DNA of 42,856 bases from a virus: positions 1 through 42,856 of IMG/VR virus record IMGVR_UViG_3300027281_000008; one strand, written 5' to 3'. The notes beneath the pieces were generated by a model that was not told the origin of the DNA, searched no databases, and saw nothing but the letters and a program-made list of their open reading frames with translations. The translations under genes and the position numbers were made by a program. Shown in pieces: positions 1-9,061 of this stretch (positions within the stretch are counted from its first letter, which is position 1; each line of letters starts with the position of its first letter).

Positions 1-131
1 ACCGCCAATCAATTCAATTGGTTTTCCAATGCCATATTTAAGAGCACCACCAATTAGTCTGTTTTGGATAGCCCCTGCACGGGCGGCAAGCATAGCGGCT
101 TTCTCTCCCATACCAATAGCACGAAGACCAA
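1..131. repeat. Terminal direct repeat, left copy (assembly overlap)
   Basis: Bases 1-131 match 42726-42856 with one difference (A at 127, C at 42852). The difference is synonymous (Gly GGT versus GGG) in the giant gene. The simplest reading is a circular or circularly permuted genome cut at an arbitrary place, not a packaging repeat, because the overlap lies inside a coding sequence. Confidence 0.9.
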
Positions 132-804
132 GTCCTCCAATCTTAGCAAAAGGAATAAACAACGAGGGGTCAGCAATATAACTCATTGCCTGAGTCATTT
201 CGTGGTCAATGTAATCTTTGTTGACTAACAAGGTTTTCTTTCCTTCTGCTAGGTCAATTGAATCTAAATTAAACTCTCTTGCTTCTTGATATTGCCTGTA
301 TCCCTCGTCTGAATCTTCGCCTGTTATAGCGGCTTTAAATCTAAAAAACTTGCTTGTAGGGTTTGATGATTGAGCAAGCATTCCGTACATATTTCTTGTA
401 CCTTGATAGAACGCTTCAACTCCAGAAGGTCCAAGTTTTGCCAAAGATTGCAACGGATGGTCTGCCACAGAACCAGCGGTTTTAGCAATCTGCTCAAAGA
501 TGTGAGCAACGCCTTCGCTAAGCAATCCAATGTCGTCTAAAATCCCTTTGTCTTCGTTTTTCTTCCACCCAAGATACCTAGAGAATTGACTTCTATCCAT
601 CTTGTAATATGGGTCTTTAGCCTTTTCAGCAAGTTCTTCTCCCGTAAGGGGGGCTGTAAGTCGCTTTAGAGCATCTGCTCTTTTATCCTCTGGCAAAGAG
701 TTCAGGTATTTATCTGTGTCTTCATCACCTGTGTAGCGAGTTACAGAGTTAGCACCTTCGCCCCCAAAGTACTGGGGAGATGTATCAGCGTATATATCAG
801 CCAT
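1..804 (-). CDS. Giant polyvalent-type virion protein, N-terminal part
   Basis: This is the first 268 codons of a gene that runs off the left edge and continues at 42725. The start is the ATG at 804-802, one base after the stop of the preceding gene (stop ends at 806), and it begins MADIYADTSPQYFGGEG. The reading frame stays open to base 1. Across the 131-bp terminal overlap it is in the same frame as the long ORF that ends at 33585, so the complete protein is 3,314 residues. This part is mostly charged helix, followed by a hydrophobic, Gly/Ala-rich stretch near residues 205-230. No catalytic motif is visible here. Position after the internal-virion-type genes suggests a virion protein; that is inference. 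The domain description is given with the 33585-42856 entry. Confidence 0.88.
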   Translation of the reverse strand, partial: MADIYADTSPQYFGGEGANSVTRYTGDEDTDKYLNSLPEDKRADALKRLTAPLTGEELAEKAKDPYYKMDRSQFSRYLGWKKNEDKGILDDIGLLSEGVAHIFEQIAKTAGSVADHPLQSLAKLGPSGVEAFYQGTRNMYGMLAQSSNPTSKFFRFKAAITGEDSDEGYRQYQEAREFNLDSIDLAEGKKTLLVNKDYIDHEMTQAMSYIADPSLFIPFAKIGGLGLRAIGMGEKAAMLAARAGAIQNRLIGGALKYGIGKPIELIGG

Positions 805-805
805 A

Positions 806-3800
806 TTACTTGAGGTTCTTATTACCAGTTCTTAGGGCGGCTTCAACATTTTTCTCAGCCTCTGGCTCTTTAAACATCACGGTGACACCCTTCATAGCAC
901 CTGTATTGATAAGTTGGTTCTTAAGCCGCTTTTCAATTTCATAGACTCTGCCCCAGTCGGCATCATCAAGTCTCCAGAACTCTGAGGGGTCTGGAACTGC
1001 CTTAGCAATCATAGCCTGTTCAAAGTTAGAGACAGTACCAACGCCAACGATGTCGGTTCTCATAGCGGCTTTAAGGGCGGCAATGTACACCTGAACTCTA
1101 CCGTAGGCTTCCTGACGCTTCTTACCAATAGGAATAGTGTGTAAAGGAATCTTCAAGACTTCTTTGATTCCCCTGATAGCCGCAAGACCTGATGCGTTAT
1201 TGATAGCCATTTCGTCAAACTTAGTTAAGTCGGCATCGCTTCGGTTGAACAATCCAGCAAGGAAAACGCCAGTTTCCTGTCCAACTTCTTCTGGAATCCA
1301 TCCCTTTTCTGTTTGTTGACCAAAGATTCCACGCTTAGACTCACGGACATCAGCCGTTGTCATTTGCTTGCCAGATACTTGTGCCTGTTTGAACGAGTTT
1401 CCATCCCAGAACATTGGTCCAATTTCTGTATCAATAACTTTAAAGGCTGATTCAGGATGAAGAGCCGTGTACATAGCATCAAACCCAGAAGGAATATAAC
1501 TGCGTCCTTCAGAGTCTTTGTATCTTTCCATAAGGAATGACTTAAGACGGGTTTTCTTTTCTTCTGTGGTGAGGTCTTTTGTTACCTCTCTAGTTCCAAT
1601 CGTTGTCTGAACTTCAGACATAGAAGGAAGTATATCAGCCATACCAGCACCAGCAGGAACGGTTTCGCCCATTACCTTTGCTTTAACATCTCCGTATGAA
1701 GGAGGAGTTTTCTTTAAAGATGCATAGTTCTTTTCAAGAGTTGGAATTGAAGCGTCTAGTTGTTTTATTCTAGCCTCAAGAGCCTCTTTTGCTTTTATTT
1801 TTTCAGTAACACCCCACGGCTCACCAAATGCTAGTTTGCCTACTCTACCACCAGTCCACATACTGTGTGTGCCTGTATCTTTTTGAATTTGAAGAATTGT
1901 CTTCCAAGAATCTATGTATGCTTCCGTTTCTTTAAGGTTGTTGTCAAAATGCAAACCTCCTTTAAATTGGTCTTTTTCAACAGGTCTTGTTCCACGCTTA
2001 CCTTTTTCAACTCTGTCTGTTGCTGGAGTAAAATCCCAGAAAAACGAGTCAGGAAATTGTTTATCAAACTCAGGAACAAGAAAATCTTCATCATTAGTCC
2101 AGCCGCCTGTCATATTTGTTTCAGCACCATAATAAGGTTTCCCGCCTTTAATTATTGAATCAAGATATCCTTTAAGACCTGACCTTGCTCTCTTTGATGC
2201 TTCAATTTCCTTTTCGTGTTTTCTGAGGTCAGCACCCCACGCTTCTCTTACAAGTGCGGCTTCTTCTGGGCTACTTGCTGAAGAACGCTTTAACTCAAGT
2301 CCAGCGGTAGCACCAGCAGGTCCAGCAGTTCCAGTAGTTCCAGCATCTCCTAAAACACCAGCGGCTTCTTCTTCTGTCATTTCACCTTCAATAGTTGAAC
2401 TTCCAAGAATAATGCTGTCACCAACATTTGATTTATTGCGGTCAATTCCGCTTTCCTTCATTAAATCCTCAACCTTTTTAAGAGACAGACCAAACCGTTT
2501 TGCTACCTTTGCGGCTGTGTCTCCTTTCTCAAGGTCATATCTGAGATTGCCGTCATCGCCAGCATAAGCACCTTGCTCAATTCTTCTTTGAATTCTTGCT
2601 CTTTGACCTTCAGCAGACCTAGGGTCAACATACTTAGGTTCAGGTGCAGGAAGTCCTTCAGGAGCGGCTGGAGCAGAAGCGGAAGACTCAGGAGGAGGAA
2701 GTGCATCAGCAGTTGAAGGCGTGTTTATTGTCTTAAACCATTGCTCAGGAGACATTCCATTTGATTCTGCATCTTTCTGAAGTTGCTTGTAGAACTCAGG
2801 AGCAGACACTCCGTATTCTTTAACAGCCTTTGTGAATTCAGCCTCACTAATCCCAAGAGACCTAGCATAAGCCTGAACGCTGATATCGGTTTTTCCTGCT
2901 GGCTTAGAAGTAGGCTTTGCCTCTGCCGCCTTAGACGGAGGAGGAGGTAGTGCTTCTGGGGTTCTAACAACAGGTGCTGGAGCAGGGGCTGGGGCTGGAG
3001 CGGGAGGGGGCAGGGGAATAACAGGTACAGGTGCAGGAGCAGGTACAGGTGCAGGTACAGGTGCAGTAACTACAGGAGCAGGTGCAGACGGAGGAGGAGG
3101 GAGTGCCGCTGGTACAGGTGCTGGAGCAGGGACTGAGGCTGAAGGAGGTGGAGGTACAACTACAGGTGCTGGAGCAGACGGAGCAACAGCAGTTGGAATT
3201 GAATCAGGAAGCATATCACTAGGATATTCTTGATTAACCTCAACACGGATAAGACCACGCTCTGTATTTACATATCTAGCAACAGAACCTCTGTTAATTC
3301 TTCCAGTAATTTTTCCATCCTCAAACCTAAGTACATCAATGCCTTTACTTGGTGAAGGAAGGTTAATGGAAACAGGCTTACCACTTGCATCTGTAACAAC
3401 TGTCTTTGTACTTAGGAAGTCCTTAGTTGTCATTCCAGAACGCTCTACATCACCAGCGTATGGCGTTGCTCCAGAAAGTTCAGCGGTTAGTTTTTCCTGA
3501 AGAGCGTAAATCTGGTCAAGGACACCACCTCTTATTTGGTAAGATTGCTCAGGACTAAGCCCTTCAAACGCACCGTCAGCGGCATTATTTTTGACATCTT
3601 CAAGCCAGTTGTAAATTGCGTCATTGTCGTCTCCTGTGAACCCAGCCTTTCTTGCATTAGAAAGTTGTTCTCTGAATGCATTATAGTTTTCTATCCCGCT
3701 GATGTTTGGATTCCATTTGGTTTTAGCAATCGCTGGCTTTTGTCCAACCAGTCTATTGTTACCCATTTCCGTTTCGCCTTGACCAATGTCTCGTCTTAAC

Positions 3801-4204
3801 TGGTTTGCTCGCATCGTATCGTACATCTTGATGGAGTTACCGAAGTCATTGAATGCAACTTCAGCACCAGCAAGAAGTCCTAACTTTTTAGGAAGAGCAA
3901 GTTCAGGAATCTTCTTAAGTTTTTCAATCTGAGGAAGAAGAATCTGGTCAGCGTACTTAGCGTACTCAGGGTCTTTACTAAGCATCCCGTAGTAACCTTG
4001 AAGTTGCTGTGCCATCTGTCCAGCCTTGGCGTTAACTAAATCTGCCTTACCTTGGTTTTCATTGTAGGTAGCAATCCCGTTAGCAAGAGCATTGCCAAAG
4101 TTCTGCAATCCAGATTGTGAAAATTGACCTATCTGAGCACCAGCCTGAATAATTCCCTGAACTGGCTGGATTCCATTTTGATATTGAGAAAAAGATGAAG
4201 CCAT
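806..4204 (-). CDS. Large internal virion-like protein with proline-rich linker and LysM-like motif
   Basis: A protein of 1,132 residues. The N-terminus (about 1-150) is Gln/Ala/Gly-rich helix. Residues about 338-425 are a low-complexity Pro/Ala/Val linker with repeated LPPPPS and PAPAPV units. Residues about 555-600 look like a LysM module (GDTAAKVAKRFGLS ... VGDSIIL), which in known families binds peptidoglycan or chitin. The C-terminal half is charged and mostly helical, without a motif I recognise. It lies between a Gln/Ala-rich virion-type protein and the giant protein. That is the place where podoviruses keep internal (ejected) proteins, so a role in crossing the cell wall during DNA entry is a reasonable inference. 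The start is the ATG at 4204, three bases after the previous gene's stop. Confidence 0.75.
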   Translation of the reverse strand: MASSFSQYQNGIQPVQGIIQAGAQIGQFSQSGLQNFGNALANGIATYNENQGKADLVNAKAGQMAQQLQGYYGMLSKDPEYAKYADQILLPQIEKLKKIPELALPKKLGLLAGAEVAFNDFGNSIKMYDTMRANQLRRDIGQGETEMGNNRLVGQKPAIAKTKWNPNISGIENYNAFREQLSNARKAGFTGDDNDAIYNWLEDVKNNAADGAFEGLSPEQSYQIRGGVLDQIYALQEKLTAELSGATPYAGDVERSGMTTKDFLSTKTVVTDASGKPVSINLPSPSKGIDVLRFEDGKITGRINRGSVARYVNTERGLIRVEVNQEYPSDMLPDSIPTAVAPSAPAPVVVPPPPSASVPAPAPVPAALPPPPSAPAPVVTAPVPAPVPAPAPVPVIPLPPPAPAPAPAPAPVVRTPEALPPPPSKAAEAKPTSKPAGKTDISVQAYARSLGISEAEFTKAVKEYGVSAPEFYKQLQKDAESNGMSPEQWFKTINTPSTADALPPPESSASAPAAPEGLPAPEPKYVDPRSAEGQRARIQRRIEQGAYAGDDGNLRYDLEKGDTAAKVAKRFGLSLKKVEDLMKESGIDRNKSNVGDSIILGSSTIEGEMTEEEAAGVLGDAGTTGTAGPAGATAGLELKRSSASSPEEAALVREAWGADLRKHEKEIEASKRARSGLKGYLDSIIKGGKPYYGAETNMTGGWTNDEDFLVPEFDKQFPDSFFWDFTPATDRVEKGKRGTRPVEKDQFKGGLHFDNNLKETEAYIDSWKTILQIQKDTGTHSMWTGGRVGKLAFGEPWGVTEKIKAKEALEARIKQLDASIPTLEKNYASLKKTPPSYGDVKAKVMGETVPAGAGMADILPSMSEVQTTIGTREVTKDLTTEEKKTRLKSFLMERYKDSEGRSYIPSGFDAMYTALHPESAFKVIDTEIGPMFWDGNSFKQAQVSGKQMTTADVRESKRGIFGQQTEKGWIPEEVGQETGVFLAGLFNRSDADLTKFDEMAINNASGLAAIRGIKEVLKIPLHTIPIGKKRQEAYGRVQVYIAALKAAMRTDIVGVGTVSNFEQAMIAKAVPDPSEFWRLDDADWGRVYEIEKRLKNQLINTGAMKGVTVMFKEPEAEKNVEAALRTGNKNLK

Positions 4205-4207
4205 AAA

Positions 4208-5107
4208 TTATGAAGCAAGGTTAGCGTTTTCAAGATATCCTTTACCAAGAGAACCAGCCATACCCATAAGCCCAGCAGACCAACCTGCTTGAGCCTGTTG
4301 ATTAGCGATTGCTGTTTGAGTGTTGTTGGACTGGTTAGCACCATAGATTCCAGCGTTGTACTGAGATTCAGGTGTAAACAATTTAGCACCAAGTCCACCA
4401 TAAAGAGTGCCAGCACCTTGAACTAAAGAAACAGGTGACATCTGGTTAAGTGATGCCATAAGAGGTTGACCGTACATAGCATTAGCCGACTGGGTTTGAG
4501 CCAATCCAGCCGCATACATCCCTCCACCAAACTGTCTAGCCCTATCTTCACGGGCTTGACCAAGTTGATAAGAGTTCATAACTTCTTGAGCAACAGCCTG
4601 ATTGCCAGAAAGACCTCTAGCCGCCATAGCCTGTCTAGCAGATTGCTGGGCGAACTGTTCCATCTGAGGGGTAAGCCCACGACCAGCATTAAGGTCGTTC
4701 ATAGCAGATTGTTGCATAGATGCATAAATGCCCCTTGTACCTGAGTCAAGAGATTGCTGGTAGTTCTGCATAGCCGTTTGACCAACCTGATTATAGATAC
4801 CGCCCTGCATTCCAAGATAATCGCTCTGAAGCCCACCAGACATCCTTCCTGCCTCACCGTACAGGCTTCCAAGACTTCCAAGAGAACCACTAAGTCCTTG
4901 TTGTTGCAAGCGTTGATATTGAGGTGTGTATTGACCTTCTAAACCAATAAGGTCACCTTGAATCTGTCCTTGTGAACGCAAAGCATCTTGCATTTCTCCA
5001 AGGTAAGAGCGTTGTGCTGGTGCTTTTATGTTTTTAGGTTTAGATAATGCTCCAGCCGCAGTTCCAGCAAGCGAAGACCACGCCAATACTTCTAGTCCTG
5101 TTCCCAT
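4208..5107 (-). CDS. Internal virion-type protein, Gln/Ala/Gly-rich
   Basis: 299 residues rich in Gln, Ala, Gly, Tyr and Met. The N-terminus (GLEVLAWSSLAGTAAGALS) is hydrophobic. Residues about 35-200 contain many QQ, MQ and YG pairs and should be helical. No enzyme motif is seen. Size, composition and position just before the LysM-like protein and the giant protein resemble the small internal core/ejection proteins of podoviruses (T7 gp14 position). I infer the role from order and composition, not from a recognised family. The start is the ATG at 5107, one base after the stop of the upstream gene. Confidence 0.6.
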   Translation of the reverse strand: MGTGLEVLAWSSLAGTAAGALSKPKNIKAPAQRSYLGEMQDALRSQGQIQGDLIGLEGQYTPQYQRLQQQGLSGSLGSLGSLYGEAGRMSGGLQSDYLGMQGGIYNQVGQTAMQNYQQSLDSGTRGIYASMQQSAMNDLNAGRGLTPQMEQFAQQSARQAMAARGLSGNQAVAQEVMNSYQLGQAREDRARQFGGGMYAAGLAQTQSANAMYGQPLMASLNQMSPVSLVQGAGTLYGGLGAKLFTPESQYNAGIYGANQSNNTQTAIANQQAQAGWSAGLMGMAGSLGKGYLENANLAS

Positions 5108-5108
5108 A

Positions 5109-5537
5109 TTAGTTAATTCCTTTCAAGAGGTTCATATATTTGTTAGTTAAAAGTTTTGGTTTTCCAAATTGTATTCCATATTTGTCTTGGTTTTCCCAGT
5201 TAGGAAATCTGGTGTTAAATTGAGACATAAGGTCTTTTCTTCCTTGAGCATTTAGTGCTATCCAATCCATAACGCAAAGGTCACTAGAAGCCTCTGGAAG
5301 GTCTAAATCCGCATCGCTGGGAAGAAGGCTAATTATATCTCCTGTGTTCTTGTTTGGCAAAGGATAGGCTACACCTACTCCATTAATCTTACTATCTGTT
5401 AATGATACAAATAAATATTTCTTACTAAATGCCCAGACTATGTAATTTTCTAGGCATTCTGACTCCCAAGCAAAACACTCCCTACGACCCTTTAAACGGT
5501 TCGTGCGGATAAATGCTATGATGAAATCAAAAAACAT
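5109..5537 (-). CDS. Hypothetical protein between fibre-like and internal virion genes
   Basis: 142 residues, not recognised. The first half (YIVWAFSKKYLFVSLTDSK) reads as alternating beta strands and could be a small alpha/beta fold. The second half contains CVMDWIALNAQGRKDLMSQF and a basic tail. The start overlaps the stop of the fibre-like gene as TAATG, which suggests translational coupling. The location makes a tail-assembly or internal-virion role likely, but nothing in the sequence decides this. Confidence 0.55.
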   Translation of the reverse strand: MFFDFIIAFIRTNRLKGRRECFAWESECLENYIVWAFSKKYLFVSLTDSKINGVGVAYPLPNKNTGDIISLLPSDADLDLPEASSDLCVMDWIALNAQGRKDLMSQFNTRFPNWENQDKYGIQFGKPKLLTNKYMNLLKGIN

Positions 5538-6682
5538 TAAGCAGTTTTATATTTATAGATTTTTAAAGTAGAAGAAACAATTGGGGTTGATGGGTATCCA
5601 GCAAAAATACCAACAGTCGAAGAAAACATTTTTTGCCCCACAGAAGCGGTTGTGCAGGTATCAAAAACTACATTATTACTAGTTAAAGCGGTAGAAACTT
5701 GTTCACTCCAAGTCACTACTCTACTTTGTACTCCATTGTAAGAAATGCTTACAGATGTTGAAAAAGCAGAAAAACGCTCTGCTGATTTATATGTTCCTGT
5801 AAAAGCAGTTTCTGAACTATATCTAATGCCATATCCAAATGGAACGCCAACACCAGCCCCAGTAACAGTATCATTGCTATAATTAAATCTTAATTCAAAA
5901 ACCCAAACTTCTCCAACAGGTTTTGTAAATGGCAATGATGACCAAATTGCTGCAAAATTTCCAGTAACAGTAGAAGTATATGGAGGAATTGTTTCTTCTG
6001 TTATTTCAGTAAGAACATAACCTACAGTTCCGTTAACTTGCAATGTGCCTTTAAAGTTTGCTACACCGTTACTTGAAAATGAACCACTAGCCTCAATGTT
6101 ACTGTTTGTAAAAATATTTTCACATACAAGATTTCCATTAACAGAAACAGAAGCCTTTTTTGTATATGAACAAGTACCGCTATTTAATGTTGTAGGAGTA
6201 TTAAGTACATATATAAATTCATCAGCAGTAACAGAAGAAATTCTAAATGTACCAGAATAGGCTGGAACTGTTGCAGAAACTAAAACAATTGCATTAGCAA
6301 GCAAACCGTGTGCAGTAGAAAATACCGTTACATTAATACCGTCAGAGGAAGAAAAAGACTTGCTATTAACAATTGTTTTATCTGTTGATGTTAATTGAAG
6401 GTCATCACCAGTAAGAGTGTTAACTGTATTAGTTATTACAGTACCAAATGTTGCATTAAGTCCACTATTTAAAACATCAGAGACATTAGCCTCACGGAGA
6501 GCCGTTGCCGACAAATCGTACAAAAGCACGGAGTCGTTAGATGCAACTGTATTTGCTGTTATATTTGCTTGGTCGGTAATAGCACCCACAGAAAGTACTG
6601 CGGAATCGACTAGTTGATTGAGACGAGCACCAGTAACCTGTTGTCCGTCTGTAAAGGTATCTCCTTTAGATAATTGAGCCAT
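5537..6682 (-). CDS. Tail fibre-like protein
   Basis: 381 residues. The N-terminus (GDTFTDGQQVTGARLNQLVD) matches the short motif seen at the start of many phage fibre or baseplate-appended proteins. The rest is rich in Thr, Ser, Val, Asn and Gly with repeated short beta strands, as expected for a trimeric fibre or receptor-binding protein. The last 150 residues are Tyr/Phe/Trp-rich and could form a globular tip. It follows the large tail protein with a 2-bp gap and is coupled to the next gene through TAATG. The fibre assignment rests on N-terminal motif, composition and position. Confidence 0.65.
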   Translation of the reverse strand: MAQLSKGDTFTDGQQVTGARLNQLVDSAVLSVGAITDQANITANTVASNDSVLLYDLSATALREANVSDVLNSGLNATFGTVITNTVNTLTGDDLQLTSTDKTIVNSKSFSSSDGINVTVFSTAHGLLANAIVLVSATVPAYSGTFRISSVTADEFIYVLNTPTTLNSGTCSYTKKASVSVNGNLVCENIFTNSNIEASGSFSSNGVANFKGTLQVNGTVGYVLTEITEETIPPYTSTVTGNFAAIWSSLPFTKPVGEVWVFELRFNYSNDTVTGAGVGVPFGYGIRYSSETAFTGTYKSAERFSAFSTSVSISYNGVQSRVVTWSEQVSTALTSNNVVFDTCTTASVGQKMFSSTVGIFAGYPSTPIVSSTLKIYKYKTA

Positions 6683-6684
6683 AG

Positions 6685-8316
6685 TTATTGTTTAGATGTG
6701 TTGTTTTGTTTTTGCATAGTTGCGTACACATAAGCAGACCTTATCGATGGTCTTAAATTTGTAGATGTATATTGAACTTGCAATCCTGTTCCTATTTTTC
6801 TTATAGGAATTCTTCTTGCCGTGTCTTCGGTGAACTCAGAACCAAATGTATCAATGTTTGTTACGGTGTCTGGGTTAAATGTTTCTGCTGTTGTTAGCAC
6901 TTGAGAACCAGCATCGCATACAATTTCTGTTTCTATTGTGCTATACCTTTTGTCTCCAATGCTGTTAAACGAATAACGCCTTGTTTTCAAAATTGAGTTA
7001 ACAGCATTTTGCGGAAAAGATGATGTAGTTAGCGTTGAAGGAAGATAAAAAGGAAGAATTGGAGTACCAGCATTAGGGTCTCCAACTGCCCAGTCTTGAT
7101 ACTCATCCCAATTAAGTTGTTCCATTAAGAAAACACCTTGGTCTGTATCAATACCAAATAAACGCCTTTTATTGTCTTTTTTAGCAATTACAAACGCAAA
7201 GATATCAAATCCAGCAGGGTATGTGTCAACTGACTCCCATTGTTTTAATATAAAATTATATACCAAAACAGCGTTATTATCGACAGAGGAATCAAGCGGA
7301 ACGGCAAGATAGTACCTATTGTTCCAGTAGGTTGCAACAGCACGGTGAGCGTAAGTACGGTTAATTCGTTGGATAACATCATCAATAGGGGATGAAATAG
7401 GGTCAGCCATTGTGAGCAACTTCATAGACTCCGCAGAGGCTGGTTGAGGTTGCAGGAAGTAAACTCCGTTATCTGAAAGGAAGAAAACGCCACCACCAGC
7501 CTGTACAACAGACTTTCTGGCAGAACAACCGATATCCGTTGCAAGCGTTTTTATGTAAGATGTAGCCGAAAGACCATTTCCTGTAGCATATCTGTCATCT
7601 CCTACATTGATGTAAAATATACTGTTACGCATAAACACCAAGAACTCATTAAGCGTCCACGGAGCAACTCCAACAACTTGGTCATTGCTACCGCTGTTTA
7701 TAGTAAAAGCATCAACAGCATCCCAATTGTAAAAATCTAAAAAGTTACTAACAGAAACAGTATCGTAGTCTCTTTCAGTAGTTGTTACTGTGTGGTGCGA
7801 ACCAAGTGCAATCATACGATTTGCATAATAAAGCAAACCTGTTGAACTTGGGAATTCGTGTCCAGTACCTGCCGATGAAGGAAGTGCTGTTATTGTTACA
7901 GTTGTAACATCCCACTCCAATGGACGCTTGGCTCTTCCACGGCTTATGTAAACCTTATCCATAGCCGCTACGACATCGCATCCATCTTGAGTGGTAATCG
8001 TTTCTCCTGCTGGGAAACTAATCTTAGCAGACAGCGTTTCGGTTTGTGGATGGTATTTATACAAGCCGTCAGTAACAACGCAGATTATAATTTCCTGACC
8101 TGTATTGTCAATGTATGTACCTACGCCATAAATAACTTGACCGACAATAGCACCAATAGTTTTGCGTTGCATACCTTTTCTAACAGTAGCAACACCACGG
8201 TCTAATCTGAAATTCTGAGACTTACTAACAATACCTTGAGGCAGAGCACTAGGGTTATCACGGCTGTTAAGCCCGATAAACGCTATATCTCCATCCTTTT
8301 GGTATTCATTAGGCAT
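6685..8316 (-). CDS. Large tail/stabilisation protein, beta-propeller-like (T7 gp12 or P22 gp10 position)
   Basis: 543 residues with a regular pattern of beta strands and repeated motifs such as VYISRGRAKRPLEWD and GVYFLQPQP, followed by YNFILKQWES. These resemble the tubular/nozzle or packaged-DNA-stabilisation proteins of short-tailed phages, which form the tail tube below the adaptor ring. An early segment, PQGIVSKSQNFRLDRGVATV, is typical of that group. The start ATG at 8316 overlaps the stop of the 45-aa membrane-protein gene as TAATG. I am confident of a structural tail role and less sure which tail component it is. Confidence 0.7.
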   Translation of the reverse strand: MPNEYQKDGDIAFIGLNSRDNPSALPQGIVSKSQNFRLDRGVATVRKGMQRKTIGAIVGQVIYGVGTYIDNTGQEIIICVVTDGLYKYHPQTETLSAKISFPAGETITTQDGCDVVAAMDKVYISRGRAKRPLEWDVTTVTITALPSSAGTGHEFPSSTGLLYYANRMIALGSHHTVTTTERDYDTVSVSNFLDFYNWDAVDAFTINSGSNDQVVGVAPWTLNEFLVFMRNSIFYINVGDDRYATGNGLSATSYIKTLATDIGCSARKSVVQAGGGVFFLSDNGVYFLQPQPASAESMKLLTMADPISSPIDDVIQRINRTYAHRAVATYWNNRYYLAVPLDSSVDNNAVLVYNFILKQWESVDTYPAGFDIFAFVIAKKDNKRRLFGIDTDQGVFLMEQLNWDEYQDWAVGDPNAGTPILPFYLPSTLTTSSFPQNAVNSILKTRRYSFNSIGDKRYSTIETEIVCDAGSQVLTTAETFNPDTVTNIDTFGSEFTEDTARRIPIRKIGTGLQVQYTSTNLRPSIRSAYVYATMQKQNNTSKQ

Positions 8317-8453
8317 TAGTCTTTAGACTTGAGTTTGTTGAGCATTTCCTTGCCCCAAGAAACCTTCTCCGACTTAGCATTCTTAATGCCAGCGTAGAAG
8401 CCTCCTAGGAAGGCTAGGGCAATGACTGTAAGGGATAAAAGTACGGTAAACAT
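8316..8453 (-). CDS. Small single-pass membrane protein (45 aa)
   Basis: An ORF of 45 residues in the gap between two tail genes. Residues about 2-22 form one strongly hydrophobic helix (FTVLLSLTVIALAFLGGFYA), followed by a short basic tail ending KLKSKD. The stop overlaps the ATG of the next gene as TAATG, the same junction seen at many places in this operon, which argues that it is a real gene. It starts three bases after the previous stop. It could be a holin-like or membrane-anchoring protein; the function is unknown. Confidence 0.6.
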   Translation of the reverse strand: MFTVLLSLTVIALAFLGGFYAGIKNAKSEKVSWGKEMLNKLKSKD

Positions 8454-8456
8454 AGG

Positions 8457-8885
8457 TTAAACAATTTGATTCATAATTCTAAAATCAGAAAGCGTTCCAT
8501 TAACACTTACGAACCAATCAGCATTAGATACAAGAGAAGTTGTAAGAATTAAAGGCGGGAAGCCTGTTACAAAAGAAGTGCCATCTGAAATGCCAGAACT
8601 ACTTACATCACCAGAAAGAACTCTTGCGTTTACGATACCTGTATTTGTTGCCCTAATCCAATCATAGCCATCAAAAGTATACCACATTGAAGCCGCAATT
8701 GCATTGGCTAGTGCTTTGTTATTTGTAACTCCTGCGGCTGGAAGGGCAGATGTTGTTATAAAAGGATTAGCAGATGTAGGTGCAGATGCACTTGTGATAG
8801 CCGCTAACTGGTCAGCCGTAATTTCGTTACCGACTTCTACGACATTCGTAGGAATCATAACACCGACTGACAGGTTAATACTCAT
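8457..8885 (-). CDS. Small virion-type beta protein, hypothetical
   Basis: 142 residues, rich in Ser, Thr, Ala, Val and Asn. The segment ALANAIAASMWYTFDGYDWIRA sits in the centre and the C-terminus is strand-rich (NADWFVSVNGTLSDF). It has no recognised domain. It is one of four small, similarly composed proteins coded between 8457 and 9677, which suggests decoration, head-fibre or tail-accessory proteins. The ATG overlaps the upstream stop as TAATG. Confidence 0.55.
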   Translation of the reverse strand: MSINLSVGVMIPTNVVEVGNEITADQLAAITSASAPTSANPFITTSALPAAGVTNNKALANAIAASMWYTFDGYDWIRATNTGIVNARVLSGDVSSSGISDGTSFVTGFPPLILTTSLVSNADWFVSVNGTLSDFRIMNQIV

Positions 8886-9061
8886 TAGGCGATAGAATCC
8901 TCAATTGCCGTGTTTAGTTCTGCTAGGGTTTTACCAAAGAACATCTGAACGCCATCAATGCAATCAAACTGTTGATTCGCTTCAACTGCACCAATGACAG
9001 TTGTTTTTCCGTCAAGGGTGAACCCAGCAAAGCCTTTATATGGAGTGTTTATTGTATACAT
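8885..9061 (-). CDS. Hypothetical small protein (58 aa) in tail/head accessory cluster
   Basis: 58 residues, starting MYTINTPYKGFAGFTLDGK and ending IEDSIA. The start overlaps the upstream stop as TAATG and the stop overlaps the downstream ATG in the same way. It is therefore locked between two other genes by the junction typical of this operon. The N-terminal half looks like beta strands and the C-terminal half like a helix. The function is unknown; the context suggests a virion or assembly protein. Confidence 0.6.
   Translation of the reverse strand: MYTINTPYKGFAGFTLDGKTTVIGAVEANQQFDCIDGVQMFFGKTLAELNTAIEDSIA

Noticed and set aside
1-131. Terminal direct repeat as a biological packaging end (as in T7-type DTRs).
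   Set aside because: It is only 131 bp, lies inside a coding gene and has a single mismatch, all of which fit assembly circularity better.
2930-3190. Repetitive DNA that could be a minisatellite or CRISPR-like array.
   Set aside because: It codes for an in-frame Pro/Ala/Val linker with irregular units. No spacers or regular repeat length are present, and I see no CRISPR array elsewhere in the window.
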